Assembly (NCBI GenBank): GCA_029449235.1
Contig: JANATG010000002.1
Coordinates: 1,178,001-1,242,000 of the forward strand
DNA: 64,000 nt
Direction of reading: 5' to 3'
From: Linnemannia schmuckeri
Lineage: Eukaryota; Mortierellomycota; Mortierellomycetes; Mortierellales; Mortierellaceae
Shown: in pieces, positions 1 to 12,186 of the stretch
Position numbering within the stretch: position 1 is the stretch's first letter
How the letters are laid out: each line of letters starts with the position of its first letter
Program-made: the position numbers and the translations under genes
The notes under the pieces: model-generated
The model's input: the letters and a program-made list of their open reading frames with translations, nothing else
What the model was told of the DNA's origin: nothing
The model's database searches: none

Positions 1-2045
1 TTTTGCCACCAAAGAGATATTGAATCGCCCCTTCAGCCTTAGTCCCCTAGAAACAAAAACCGAAAGAGGTGAATAATTAACATACAACGCCTTTTAGCGA
101 AACACGCCACCAACTTGAACCATATATCTAAGCGCTTCTTACCCTCATCTTCTGCTCCAAGTTATCCTGAAGTACGCGATTGAACTCCTGGACATCGTGC
201 TGCCGGAAGCTCTCGACCTCATCCCACCCGAACGATTGTGTTAAGTCCTTCGTTGAGACCGCCTTTGAGCTGATCGAAAGTTGGTAAAAGACATGCTGGA
301 GTGCAAGGGCCACAGATTGCGAGGGTTCTTCCTCGTCCGTGGCAATGTCGTACACCGCCTTGCGGAAGTAGTTTGTAAAGTAAAGCGACTGGAGCATCGA
401 ATTCATGTAGCATGTGGCGCCTTGATTCTCCAATCCGACAAAGCCTGTAGATGCCTTGGAGTCGTATCCATTCGACTCTTGCCACAGCAGACCCGTAGGG
501 TCTTTGTAGACTCGAACATACGTCGAGATAACGAGTCGATTATTATTAAGAATGGAAATACCGCGGGAATCCCGAGCGCGCTCTAGATCTGCGATGGCAA
601 AGAACTTGGTAAAGCCCCAGTCGGATTCATCATTATTGAACCGATGATGTGAGGCTAGAAAAGAGATTTATAACAGGATATTAGCTTAAGAGCAAGCTCT
701 GAGTCTGTCGATTGAGGACACCGGCGCGTCAAACGAGTCAAAAGAAACTTCGGATGTTTAGCCGAACTTACAGTTAGTGAAATGAACAGTGGGGTCATCG
801 GGGTTAGAAATGATGAGCGCAAACTGAGCACACACATGCCAGCTGTCGTCTCCCTGAGGCTCAGCAGAGTCGAGGTAGACGGCAACTTGATCGGTCGTAT
901 TGTTTCCTCGAGGGAAAACGAGGAGTCGCCTATAGTTAAATAAGAGTGCGGAGAAATTTATTTAGCGATTTAAGCGTTACAGTTTCATCCAAAATAATGG
1001 TTACAAAGAAAAGTCGACCAAATGCACCTACCATCTGTAGCCCCCGATGACGAATTCTGGGCTGGTAGTACGTCTGTCCAGGCCAGCCCAGTCGTCAATA
1101 CGCCACTCGTGATATACGCATGTCCGTTCTTCCAGCTCTCCTTTCAGAGGAATGTGCTTCCGAGTCATCCACTCAGCTACAATGCATTGAAGAAGTAGAT
1201 TGAATAACATTAGCATACTAGACACAAAGAAGTCAGATGTAGCATAAATTCAAACATCAAAAAAAGGTGGCATACCATCGTCACAACGGTGAAAGACCTC
1301 GGGCGTTGCTTCTGCGGCATCTTCGTCGTCATCATCGTCTGACTCTGCATCATCAGCAGCCTCAGCAGCCTCAGCAGCCTCAGCAGCCTCTCCATCTGCA
1401 GGAGCATCTGCTGCTGGCGCTTCCACAGCGTCTGGGTTTGCGACGGGTTCATCGTCAGCAGGAGCATCAATGGCCGGAGCAACAGCTGCAGGCGCCTCGC
1501 CTCCAGCAGCAATGACCACAGTTGCATCCGCGACCACAGCCTGTTCCGCTGGTACGCCATCTACTGCTGCTTCCTGGACGGTGACTTCCACGGGTTGAAC
1601 TGCCTGCTCCTGGTCCACGGCTACTGCCTGTTCAACGGGCACAGCCGGAGCAACTTCGGGAGCGACTTCTCCGTCCTCCTCTTGTGCTTCGTTTGTTAGT
1701 TGCTCAGGTGGTCCAGACTGTGATTGTTGGATAGGCAATTCGACTGTAAGGTCTGTTTGTACGGTCGCATTGACCTCCTGAGGCGGTGGCGTAGCAACGT
1801 CCGCCTCGGTTGGTGTCTCCACTGCCGTTACCAACGAGACAGCGTGTTCCTGGTCGTCCATGACGACTGGCGGTGGTGGTGGTTGCTGTAGCTCTTCTAT
1901 ATGCGTAACTTGAGTCTCCTGAGGCCCTGTCAATAGACCTGCTGCTGGTTGTTCCTAGTATAGTTCAACATGAACAGTAGACACAAAGTTAACGACACCG
2001 TCCTTGATAAAGACCACTTGCCGCTTTCACGTATTGCCTTACCAT
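1..2045 (-). CDS. USP7/UBP15-type ubiquitin carboxyl-terminal hydrolase, 3' end outside window
   Basis: Multi-exon deubiquitinase (peptidase C19) read from right to left. The N-terminal 200 or so residues are low-complexity (Pro, Gln/Val, Ala/Glu and an Asp/Glu run). A MATH domain follows; its start shows as HEWRIDDWAGLDRRTTSPEF and it continues through exons near 1181-1029, 930-770 and 655-440. The catalytic core begins GLENQGATCYMNSMLQSLYF with the nucleophile Cys, followed by QHDVQEFNRVL. The leftmost bases encode GTKAEGAIQYLFGGK, like the next stretch of USP7. The His box and the C-terminal ubiquitin-like domains lie outside the window. The start is predicted as ATG 2045-2043 followed at once by a GTAAGG intron (2042-1955), reading into EQPAAGL. 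The domain order MATH then UCH is diagnostic of the USP7/Ubp15 family, which is nuclear or cytosolic in known members. Confidence 0.9.
1353..1390 (+). repeat. 9-bp tandem repeat inside USP7 coding sequence
   Basis: About four copies of a 9-mer (AGCAGCCTC) in tandem. Read on the minus strand they encode an Ala-Glu-Ala run just before the acidic Asp stretch of the USP7-type protein. Copy number may vary between strains without breaking the frame. Confidence 0.8.
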
Positions 2046-2633
2046 TTCGTTGAAGTCTGTTGGGGTATAAGGTGTAGGATTGTGTCGCTGTTACTGGGGG
2101 CGGAGGTATAGGGTGTTTTGTGTGCGTAAGCTGCGGCAAAATGGTTGTGGTAGAAAAAAGTGAAAAACGAAAAAATGAAAAGTGAAAAGGCGAAAGAGTG
2201 GAGGCGCTGGGGACGCGCCAAAGGTTGTCAGATACGGGGGGGGGGAGTTTTGGCTGCGGTGGTGATAGGAAAAAAAAAAAAAAAAAAAAAAGGTCACAGC
2301 CGAAGAAGGGAGGAGCTGGTGGTGGCGAGAGAAGGGCAATAATGGTGGAATTGGGAAATGGATGTGGGATGAGTCAAAGGGGGAAAAAAAAGAAAAGAGA
2401 AGAAACGGATGGAACAACGGAGAAAGAGGTAGGGTAAGTAAGGGAAAGGAAGGGAAGAGGAGAAAGAATGGAGAGGAGAAGACGAGACAAGTACAGCACA
2501 CAGGGCAGGACAGGGGTTGGTTGGACTTGCTTGCGACTTGCGAGGGTGCAAGGCGAAACAGATTGGTTGTGGTCGTGCATCACGTGGAATGTGGTTTACA
2601 CCGCCCATCTTTTTATTCGGAATATGCGTCGAT
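2046..2633. other. Intergenic: upstream of USP7 gene, downstream of NEPRO-like gene
   Basis: No gene is seen. The plus strand is strongly purine-rich (minus strand CT-rich), as expected of the 5' flank of the minus-strand USP7 gene. It contains a run of 10 G at 2236-2245 and of 22 A at 2270-2291. Confidence 0.7.
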
Positions 2634-4496
2634 TTAGGGAGCCTTCTTCTTGGGTGGGCCAAAGATGCTGTCAATCTCAGACACAGTCGACTTCTTCTTT
2701 GGCTTCTTGACCGATCCAAATATGTCGTCGATCTCCTTCTTGCTCTTGCGCACCTTGCTCGAACTGTCACCCTTTTTTCCAAACGAAGGTGACACCGGCA
2801 TCAATCCGGGTCCATCTCTGCTGGCTGACGAAGACGAAGACCCCCGCTCAAAATCAAAGATCGAGTCAAAGTTGCTCTTGGATCCCGTACTAGACTTGCT
2901 CTTCGTGCTAAATCCTGAACCTGGTGTTGATGGAGCAGACGACATTGGCGATGGGCTGCTGGAGACGCCTTTTCCTGACCCTGTTGGTTGCTTCTCCTTT
3001 GACGTTTGTTTTTTCTTGTTTTTGAAGATGTCATCCAGATCCGGCAGAGGCTGCTTTTCCTGCTTCTTTGCGCTGATGGGGCTACTGGCTGCCGTTGACG
3101 ATTTTGACCTGAAAATAGTATCGAGCTCATCCAGAAGATTGCTATGTGGATCCAATGCCTCAATCGTGACCTGTAGTTCCTGATTAGGCTCAGGTTCCAG
3201 ACTCGGTGACCGACTCGACAGTTTGTGTTTCCGTGTTGAAGATGGTTTGGGTGAGGCACCTAAAGATAATACCGACTCTGCTGTCAGTGCTGAGGATAGT
3301 AGCTCCTTCCGTTGAATGACTTCACCCAGATCCGATGATAATGCTTCTGCTTTTGCCAGCATTGGTTCTGGCGAGTCATCGACTGACTGGTATAGTGATG
3401 TTGATGGTAACTGGGTATTTGGGATGTCGGGCGAGCAAGCGACAAGAATACTATCGATAGATTCTGGAAGCTGGCTCTCGTAGTCCACCTCCTCTATGAG
3501 CGCCTCCTCCTCGGGGAATGTTTTCATCCATAACTCCAGGAGTCTGTAGCAGTCCACGTATTCCTTTGCCCATGCCTTTGAGAGGAGTGACAGTCTACTG
3601 CAGAGTCCGATGGCAATCAACGCAAACGCCATGAATTGTGTTTTTGACATGAGTTGATAAAACGCCCTATTACGCGGCAGTAAACGGCAGGTTAGTTATT
3701 CCTGTGAGAAATACGGAGAAGATAATTCATTCATAGCTTCGGCGTCAACCTACCCATATGTCTCGTAAAGCGCAGACTGGAGTTTCCGCAACAAGAGTAT
3801 TCCGCCAATGATCCGAGTCATTATGAAAGCGACTGCTGAGCGGTATGGTATAGAGTCCCATTGACTCTTCGAAGTTAGCGACTTCAAACTACAAAGACAT
3901 GAGACGTGTATTAGTTGTTATGTCAGGCGCCTTATTCACAAGAGTAAATTATATGCACATCACAGATGGCGAATCGCGTTTACCTTCGGCCAGAGTAAAA
4001 CTTTTGAACGAATTCGTCAACCAGTCCGGCTACATTGAGTTCCCTGATACGAGCGACAATGCGCCGACACTATAAACATTCAATAAAATGCGTGAGAAAT
4101 TTTCATTGGAGAGCTGAAAGCGTGATTTGAACGATGCGACGGCGTACAAGCCCTTACTTCGCTGAGGCGCTGAAAGTATCCTGCTTGTCTGTGTTGGTTC
4201 TTGTTCTTGTAGTGCATTCTGTCGAGGATAGCGACTTCGTCCCAGAACTCGCTCTTGTGGAAGCATTCTCGGAGAAAGAGGAGCTGCTGGAAGTTGGTGG
4301 TGTGGTTGGGCGAGCTGCGGAGGGTTGTGCGAGGCAAGAAGGTTTTCGGTGATCGATCACTTGTAGATGTGACAGAAAGGGACGAGAAGAGATGTACATT
4401 CACTCTTCCTGGACCCGAAGGCAACGTGGTGGTAGAGGGAGGCGTGAGAGTTCGTTGCTGGTAAAGAGGGAGACCGAGGGGATTCATGGTTGGCAT
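2634..4496 (-). CDS. NEPRO/RMP1-like nucleolar protein with repeated IDDIF-type tail motifs
   Basis: Four exons fit: ATG 4496 to about 4160, then CRRIVARIRELNVAGLVDEF near 4070-3984, LKSLTSKSQWDSIPYRSAVA near 3890-3750, and a long last exon near 3674-2634. The signature YKNKNQHR (about residues 96-103) with following helices resembles the NEPRO N-terminal / RNase MRP subunit Rmp1 fold, so a nucleolar role in rRNA or MRP/P RNA metabolism is inferred. The tail is Ser/Lys-rich and holds five related short motifs: ELDTIF, DLDDIF, NFDSIF, EIDDIF and EIDSIF, four of them followed by Lys/Arg-rich residues. EIDDIF plus Lys is the hallmark of DUF1764 proteins. Family assignment is by pattern only. Confidence 0.65.
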
Positions 4497-4637
4497 GTTC
4501 GGTTGGTGGGAATTGAGAGAATGCGAGTTGGGCGAAGGGCGATCGAATAGTTGGTTGACAACAACACAAGAAAAAAAAACATGCTGGGGGAAAAGACAGT
4601 CCGCACAGCAGACAGTAAATTTATTCCCAATGCGGTT

Positions 4638-5837
4638 TTACGCGGTCTTACGCTGCCAGAGTCGACGTTGGACAGCGTTCCGGGTCTCGTTCAGAAGTTG
4701 GTCCTGCGTCAAGCGAGAGTCAAGAGCCATTATCCCCATCTGGCGCTTAAGCTGGGTCATGCATTCCTCGTCGCCCCTAAAAACATCAAACACGCTCTGC
4801 AACTGACCAATCGACTCGGCGTCTACATTCAAAAGAAGAAACCCCTGGTAAGTAACCGTATCTTACGCTTGCAATTGATTGAAACTAACGTCCTCCCTGT
4901 AAAAAGGTACCAAGAAAACTTACTCGAGATGGCGGTAAGAAGCTCAAGGCGGTCGATCAGTTCCTTGGTGTTACTCTTTTCCTGCTCTTTGGAAGGAACC
5001 AAAATGGGCCCAATTTGAGAGATGGCGATAAAGCTCGACACAAATACCTGGTGGAGGATAATGACTTGCTCAAATGTGACGCGGTTGGGCATAATCCAGG
5101 ACAATATCCAGAGGGGCTCCGGACGTGTCACCATGATCAGTTCCAGTGCTGCCATGCTGAAGAGCACAACAAATCGCCAGTAACGCCCGAATTGACCCTT
5201 TCCAACCACACTCATCAGGGCGAGGACAAGTCCAGAACCAAAGTAGAATGGGTAGTAGGAGGTGAGACCGTTGTTAATAAAGTCTCTGTTAGTTTTGCAA
5301 GTCGAGCAAATGACCACATCGGGTCCGAAGCGATCATATGCGATTTTTAGGACAGGGTCGCTCAGAATCTCGTGTGCTGCTCGGATCCTGACAAACGTGT
5401 CTACAAATGTTGAAGGAGTGTCGTGGTAAGTCAAAATTTCTGAGTAAAAGATAAAATAAGGTCTTGTCCACAACAAGACGAGTTTAAGCAATATTACCTT
5501 GACCGACTTGTCCAACCTTGTCGGGGTGATAGAGCAGGGACGCTTTCCTGAAGTTGGTCCTGAGCTGCTTTTGCGAAAAGGTATGAAAGCCTAGGTCGAG
5601 GTATTCATAAGCGTTGGTGGGCAAGGCCCTATCGACTTCGGCGATCGTGTATGCGAGGTAAGCAAGGACCACGCCACAGTAGATGCGGTTGTAGTGTCTC
5701 CGGTACTTGGGGGTATTGGCGGCTGGCTTGGCAGCCGAGTTGACCGGATACTTGATGGCATACCAAATGCTCTGAATGACGTTTGTGACAAAGGAGGGGA
5801 GAAATGCCCATCCGGCGAGACCCACGTAGTTTTCCAT
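4638..5837 (-). CDS. Multi-pass membrane J-domain (DnaJ) protein, ERJ5-like
   Basis: Hsp40 co-chaperone. Three exons: ATG 5837 to about 5499, about 5401-4926, and about 4856-4638. A transmembrane helix lies near residues 52-68, followed by a J-domain with HPDK at about residues 104-107 and the helix IV segment RIRAAHEILSDPVLKIAYDR. Further hydrophobic helices follow (PFYFGSGLVLALMSVVG, WRFVVLFSMAALELIMV and FEQVIILHQVFVSSFIAISQ). The arrangement of a helix before the J-domain and several after it fits ER J-proteins of the Erj5 type, acting with an Hsp70; which one cannot be told from sequence alone. HPD is intact, so it should stimulate ATPase activity. ATG 5837 is preferred because upstream in-frame codons look like untranslated leader. 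Confidence 0.8.
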
Positions 5838-6178
5838 GAGGGATCCAAAAAAAACGCGATAAGAGATGGATATCCTGTGTGGCGAGGCGGAGGATGGGTA
5901 CGAAAAAAAAAGAGAAAGATGATGAATACGATAGCTAATTGCGAGAACCATATGAATTCGATGGTTAGTATGTACCCTATTGCGAGTCACGGCGAATTTT
6001 TGTTCTTCAACCAGAACAAAGGCTCAAAAGTGTGGAGTATGCATTTTACACATACCTTCGTCTTCCTTTGTTCTTCTTCCTCCTAACCTCATCACCATTC
6101 AAGAGTCGGCCTCACCTCTTAACGTCATTCAAGTCGGACGCTGCAACTATAGCCACTCTCGAGAAGATTAATTCCGCC
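5838..6178. promoter_or_regulatory. Divergent promoter region, J-protein / USP48-like gene
   Basis: About 340 bp between two divergently read start codons. No TATA-like element stands out; the side next to the plus-strand gene is CT-rich just before its ATG. Nothing else recognised. Confidence 0.5.
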
Positions 6179-9100
6179 ATGCCTCCGATTGCAAAGAAGG
6201 ACAAGCAGTGGCAGTTTGTCGGGAACGAAGTCAGGAACATGGACGACCTGACCATGGACCATATCCGGGCTATCTACGGGCTGGGACCGTTCAACAAGAC
6301 TGGAAATAATGGCACATCCTCAACTACAAGCCTTACTAGCAAGAAGTCCGAGAGCGTATACCCCTATTGCGGCAACCAACATAAGGACAACCCTTCAGGA
6401 TCTCCTTTGCTGGCCAGAGGGAAGAACGGGAACACCTGCATAGCCGCTCGATGCAAGGAGGGGAACCCTCACTGCTTGAACTACATGGGGCAGGAACAGT
6501 GGGAAAAAGAAGGTAAGCACCCTTATCAGCGACAACTATGCTACCAACCACGCATAACGTAAAGTGCCTATGGGCGAGGATCTTTACTTACAACCTAAAA
6601 TGCTTTGCTGTTCACACAGATGCATTTGACGAGTACTATGCATCTTTCAGCAAAAAGTCGGATCCAGAAATCTCCAAGCGGAAACCAAACAGCCCAGCAG
6701 GGATGAAGGTACACCTTGAGCAATGGAAAACTCGTCGGACGAAATTATATGGAGGTTTCGCTGACCATAACCAATATTTTTAACGGTTTAGAACCTCGGA
6801 GCAACTTGCTACGCAAACTCACTTCTTCAAGTTTGGTTCCACGACCTGCCCTTCCGCGATGCTATATATCGATCTCGCTTCAGGGCTGATGCTGACAAGT
6901 CGCTGGTAAGGATGCTGCGGGAGATATGAGCTTGATACTTTTCGATTGATTAGGGTGCCGTTGATAATCATTTACTCGTTGCTTTTTTTACTCCAGGACG
7001 CGCTGTATCAGCTCCAGCATCTGTTTGCTCATCTCGACTGTGGCACCAAGGACACGTACAACCCTCTCTCGCTTGTGACATCTCTCAAACTTGACACCAG
7101 GATGCAGCAAGATGCACAAGAGTAAGCATCGACAATTTGACTGAAGTCTCGAAAAATATCGTTTTAGGTATCATTTCAAGCAATGAGTGTGTGGATCTCG
7201 CAGTGATAACTTACTTTTTGATGGTCTTTAGGTTCTGCAATCTCTTCATGGCGCTGATCGATAACCATTTACAATCCCAGGAAGATGTATATTTGAGGTC
7301 TTTCATCAAGAACCAGGTCCGTAGACTCGATCACTGATAGGTTCGCTCAAGGTGGTGCAGAAGAAGACAGCATTACTAACAGCAAGCGATCCTTGTCTAT
7401 CGATGATAGTTCCAGGGCCACTACTCGTACATCACCACCTGCAAGAAGTGCAAAAAGTCCTCCGTGAGAGGCTGCACATTTTATGAGCTGATGCTAAACA
7501 TCAAGGAGAACTGTATTCTCATGGATTGCTTTGATGAGTTTGTTGAGGCTGAGGATCTTGTTGGTTCGGACAGGTAGGCAAATCAAATTATGGAATGATG
7601 TCAGCCCAGCTCATGACCGTTCAAGTGTAAAATGTAGCACATAGGTTAACACCATGATCGCCTGATTATATAGGTATTCGTGTTCTTTTTGTGAGTCACT
7701 TCAGGATGCTACAAGAAAGATCAAATTGGACAGCCTGCCAAAGGTATGTCCGAGAGGTCCACTGAAATTATCGATGCAAACAACAAGCACTATGACATGC
7801 GAAGATTCTCTGACTTCAAGTTATATACTTTCGCCTCTTTCGGGTAGGTCCTGAACATTCAGTTGATGCGGTTTGTATACGATACCACGACCTGGACAAA
7901 GAAGAAGTCAAAGGACATGATTCGGTTCCCCTTGACAATCGATTTTGCCAGCCTGCTGGGATCGCAAACCGCGGTACTATATGACCTCTCTGCCGTGCTA
8001 GTTCACAGCGGGCCAAGTGCCCACTCTGGTCACTTTATGGCACATGTCCTGGACAAACCGTAAGTCATCTTTAGTAAGCTGCTTCTCTCAACTACTCAAC
8101 ATCTAACTCAGTAACTTACACCAGTTCCAATGTCGTTCTCTTTAGCTCAAACAAATGGTTCGTTTTGAATGATGAAGAAGTTACAGAGTTCGACTCGACC
8201 GTGTTTGACCCAGAAGACTACGCCGAGACTAGTTCCAAATCAAAGGCCAAGAAGAAGACCATGAAAGCAGGAGCAACTGATGCCGAAAGACTTTGGGAGT
8301 ATGAGTGGCACTTTGCACTGTTGCGACTTCCGTTTCTTCTACATGATTGTGTTGACAAGCGATAACCGTGATGCTGACATTTCCCGTTGTCTTTTCAATA
8401 GCACTCTTTCATCTCGGAACGCTTACATGTTGACCTACACAAAAAGAACCTCAGAGCCATCAGTCACACCCAGGAAGCCTCCCTCCGATATCCTTGACCT
8501 TGTTATGGTAGACAATGCAGTTTTCGATAGCGAATTGAAGGGTTACACAGAATTGTAGGTGCATTGATGATTGCCACCTTTTTGTGTTGAAGTTCATGAA
8601 GAGGCAAGCTCCCTCTCTGATAATAGCTTTTGGCCATTTCATTTTAGCAAAGAGAAAACCAGAGTCAAGTTTGAGCAAGATCGAGAGGGTCGCCGAAAAC
8701 TTTATTGCAGCTGGGATGTCAACAATGATGAGGTGAAGTCTTGGCTTTGCTGGTCGATGATTTCGTCTTTTCCTCTCATATTGTTGTACCTCGAGTACTG
8801 ACATTAACATCGACGCATGATAGGATGACAGCTGCTACGTTTCCTCAGCAGCCCTCTCAAAATACATGCAGCTGGATGGAGGTCGGATATCAGAGGACGG
8901 ATCTCAGCGAGAAGATTCCACTACTGTTGATTTGGACAGCAATGCCGTGGCCTGCGAGCACCGGAAACTTTGTCCTACTACCGTGTCAAAAAGCAAACGT
9001 ATCAGCATGGTAAGAGCGCATTACTGCGATTTCACGTTCGCTCTTTGTGTGATTAGAAAGACAACGAAAGATGCGAACCTAATCGAAAATCGTGTGTACA

Positions 9101-11349
9101 GAATGCCAAGCGACTATTGACTGAACAAGGCGTCAAGATCGATCCAGTCCTGACTCCAATGGACGTTTGTTTGCCATGCACACGAGACTTGTTCCAAGGT
9201 GCGTTTTTTTCATGGCATCTACTTCTGGGTAGATCCAAGTTAGTCATTGGCGCGCGCTGAAAGCTTTCTAACTTCTCCAAATATCGCTATTCCTAGACAA
9301 GTTGTACGATATCATGCACAGACAAGACATTGAAGAGATCAAAAGAATTACCAATGCGAAGAGGAAGAGTCCGTCAGCTTTCTGGATATCGAAACCATGG
9401 CTGACAACCTGGAAAAAAGTTTCCCCTGAATTCCACCTCCCCCATACTTCGACGGCCGCCGATCCCAGTCCTTTGTCAGAGCCATATTTGTTTGATGTTC
9501 TTTGTTCGCACTCCAACCTCAGAGTGGATAAGTCTCGTCGCATCGTCATCACTATAGACGTAGGTTAAGTATCCAAGGATCATATTGCTGTTCTTGCCTT
9601 CTCGCGACATTTTTCTGACTTTTAATACCTCCTTTCTCTTTGGTGCTTGATAGTGCCTTAATCGGTTGACCGCGATTTTTGGACCAATGGAACTTCCCAA
9701 ACACGATGCCCCTGAGTGCCAAGAGTGCAGGGAGCTTCAAAAAGCAAACGTTAATGACGAGCTTGTTGCCGCAGCTGCACTAGAAAAGGTAATAAACAAG
9801 TTTCGATTCATTAAGCCTCTCTACCTCACAGCTGAGGTATACGAACTTCTTACCCGTTCCTTCTTCTTTAATTCCCATCCTAACAGGACGAGCTGAAAGG
9901 TATGAACACTCGTGGTTTGCCGGATGATATACTGCCAGGACAACGATACTACGTAGTATCAAGAGGTTCGTCTCAGATTTGCTTTGGTGTAGATATGGCG
10001 GTATCGGGCATCATCAACCACTATATTACCGATGTCGTTAATTCATCTGTTTTATTCTTTTCTTTGCTTCTATAGGTTTTATGAAACGATGGGAGGGTTT
10101 TACTAAAGATCCTGCTATAAATGAGCGGCCGACGACACTCGACAACAGTGATCTCCTTTGCAAGCACGACCTGTTCCTGTTTGACCTCAATAACCCAGCT
10201 GACAAGAAACACAACGAAAGTGTTGCGGTAATCAGGGAGGACGAGTGGTCGTTCCTCATAACGATGTAAGGAGCTCACAACTATCGTTGTTACACCTCTA
10301 CGAGGGCTTGTCGTTTTTTTGCGACCCCAGCTCAGAAAGTTGTTCGCTGATCCATTGTTGATAAACGCTGTTCGCCACTCGACTCTTTAGGTACGAAGGA
10401 GGACCCGAGGTTGTCATCATGAAACAAGAGTTTATGGAAACTGATGACAGCTCTGCTCAAGACCATGGCTTTTTTACCGTGCGGTCGACTCCTTCTCATT
10501 GCCCAGAATGCAGGTATGAAAAGTTCGGATGCTAATTACAAGACAGCAAATTTAGTTGGCGTTGGAAAATCTACGCTCACACCTTTTTTTTTCTCGTGTC
10601 AATTAGACTCCTTGATTTTTCATCGACGACGTTGATTGTTCGAATCTATAACCCTGGTGAGCCTGTGGTCGGCGACGAGGCATCCTGCACTCCTGCAAGC
10701 ACTGATGACTCGCAAGCCCCGACCCCTACCAATGGCAGCCCACGTTCGAATATCACCATGAACACCAAGTCCAAGCGGAAGCAGGTACCAATCTACGGCG
10801 CTACGGGAACGCGCCAATCAAAGCGGATCAGAACTGGCAAGATTCCGTACGTTGAGCGCACTTTTGCAGATGTTAGCAAGAACACCACTGTCATGGATCT
10901 AAAGATGAAGGCAAGTTTGCTCTCTATACATTTCCTATTGATCGGTTTCGCATGCTTTCCTGGCGCGGTTCGCGTCACTTACATATGCTTTTTGTAACGT
11001 GTCGATATTACAATCAGATTATGGAGCTCAAGGGAATTGTTCCTCTGTACCAAAAGCTGCTGTATGGACAGGTCGAGTTGGATGAAAACGAGAGGACAAT
11101 TGCAGAACTGGCTATCCCTCCCGGCGCGGTATTGAATGTCCTTACCTTCGATCAAGACGTGGACGACCTCGATCTCGACAAATTTCACAGTAAGTCTTGC
11201 CTTCAGGTCACGTCTTCATTTTGTCTTTTTGCATTTTATTCCATCGGAACAAATCTGACCATGAAGGTTCCTGTTTTATAGATGACACACCCGCCCCTGG
11301 CGATGTTGGAGGATTCGGCGGCACGGGACTGACTGAGAACTGGCTCTGA
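6179..11349 (+). CDS. USP48-type ubiquitin carboxyl-terminal hydrolase
   Basis: Large deubiquitinase with many short introns. The start is ATG 6179 (MPPIAKKDKQW). A Cys/His-containing N-terminal segment follows (VYPYCGNQH, CIAARCKEGNPHCLNYMG), as in USP48. The Cys box NLGATCYANSLLQVWFHDLP begins at 6791, QDAQEFCNLFMALIDNHL is joined across an intron, two CxxC pairs (CKKC and CSFC) form the finger, and the His box is PSAHSGHFMAHVLD, so the catalytic residues are present. Downstream a DUSP-like region (FMKRWEGFTKDPAINERP, LDNSDLLCKHDLFLF) precedes a C-terminal ubiquitin-like domain (DLKMKIMELKGIVPLYQKLL) and the conserved-looking end GGFGGTGLTENWL. USP48 proteins are nuclear deubiquitinases; substrate here unknown. 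Exon joins were checked by reading-frame continuity for about half of the introns. Confidence 0.9.
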
Positions 11350-11970
11350 GGGTAAAGTTGCCCAGGACATGTCGATAGAAATGATGCAACATAATATCTT
11401 TTGGCGTGTTATAATTCTCAGTCTTCCATGGTGGTATTTTCGCCTCTTTTTTCAGGAGCCATCAATTTTACACGGTTTTAGCATGTTTTCCTTCGCCTGC
11501 TGAGGCCGCCCTATTGAGGCCGCCCCATTGAGCCCGCCACTGTGCACTTTTTTTTTGATCTCGCGTTTCATTTTTTCTTTTGTTGCCCATGCCCATCGTC
11601 TTTCTTCCTCTTTTCTATTCCTTCATTCATCTTTACTTATGCACCACTCCTCTCACTCAACCTCTCGACCGACCTTCATACTCGCTACAGGAACGACATC
11701 CGGACAAGCCTACACAATCGACAGGGTGCCATCATTCTCCGAAAATGAATATCTTTTCTGTTAAAGCTTTGGTATACTTTATGCTAAAGGAACTCAATCT
11801 TCAGACACCATAGGCTGCCAATGAAAACGATATTTCTAGGAAAGATCCGTTGAAAAGAAATTGTATATGACATGGAGCACTAATCGTTTACAATACCTCT
11901 CTCGTTTACATATCAAATCCGACGTTGGCATCTCGAAGGATTTTTGCAAGCGGCACCGGGAATCATCAAA
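11350..11970. promoter_or_regulatory. Intergenic; CT-rich promoter-like stretch
   Basis: From 11528 to about 11700 the plus strand is CT-rich, like the 5' flanks of other plus-strand genes here (for example 16260-16380 and 34000-34120), followed by ATG 11749. That suggests transcription to the right into the small candidate gene at 11971-12186, perhaps with upstream exons in between that I could not define. Confidence 0.45.
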
Positions 11971-12186
11971 ATGGCCATGGACTTACCGTCGCAGAAGCGG
12001 TCAATTATTGGGCAAATCCTATCCCACCCCTTCGTCATCCCAGTAACGCGCATACCTTTACACTCGAGATCCGTTTCAGTTCTTCTTGGCGCCATCTTCT
12101 TCATCGCTTACCTAATTCCAGCCATCCCAAATCTTGTCTGCCTGCTCGATCGATACGGCCAGCAAAAGAAGTCCAGCCATCCTTGA
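11971..12186 (+). CDS. Candidate small single-pass membrane protein (71 codons)
   Basis: Unrecognised. The frame begins AAA-ATG-GCC (good start context) and encodes a basic N-terminus (MAMDLPSQKR), a histidine- and proline-containing middle, one hydrophobic helix (SVLLGAIFFIAYLIPAIPNL) and a basic tail ending QQKKSSHP. Third codon positions are C-rich, as in neighbouring real genes. An AATAAA lies about 70 nt after the stop and a CT-rich promoter-like stretch lies upstream. The open frame continues upstream to 11944 behind a possible 3' splice site (TTTTTGCAAG), so this may be only the last exon of a slightly longer protein. The topology suggests a small organelle or ER membrane subunit, but no family is claimed. 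Confidence 0.4.
   Translation: MAMDLPSQKRSIIGQILSHPFVIPVTRIPLHSRSVSVLLGAIFFIAYLIPAIPNLVCLLDRYGQQKKSSHP

Noticed and set aside
1267..1515. Plus-strand Gln/His-rich frame opposite the USP7 N-terminus
   Set aside because: Shadow of the Ala/Glu repeat on the true coding strand.
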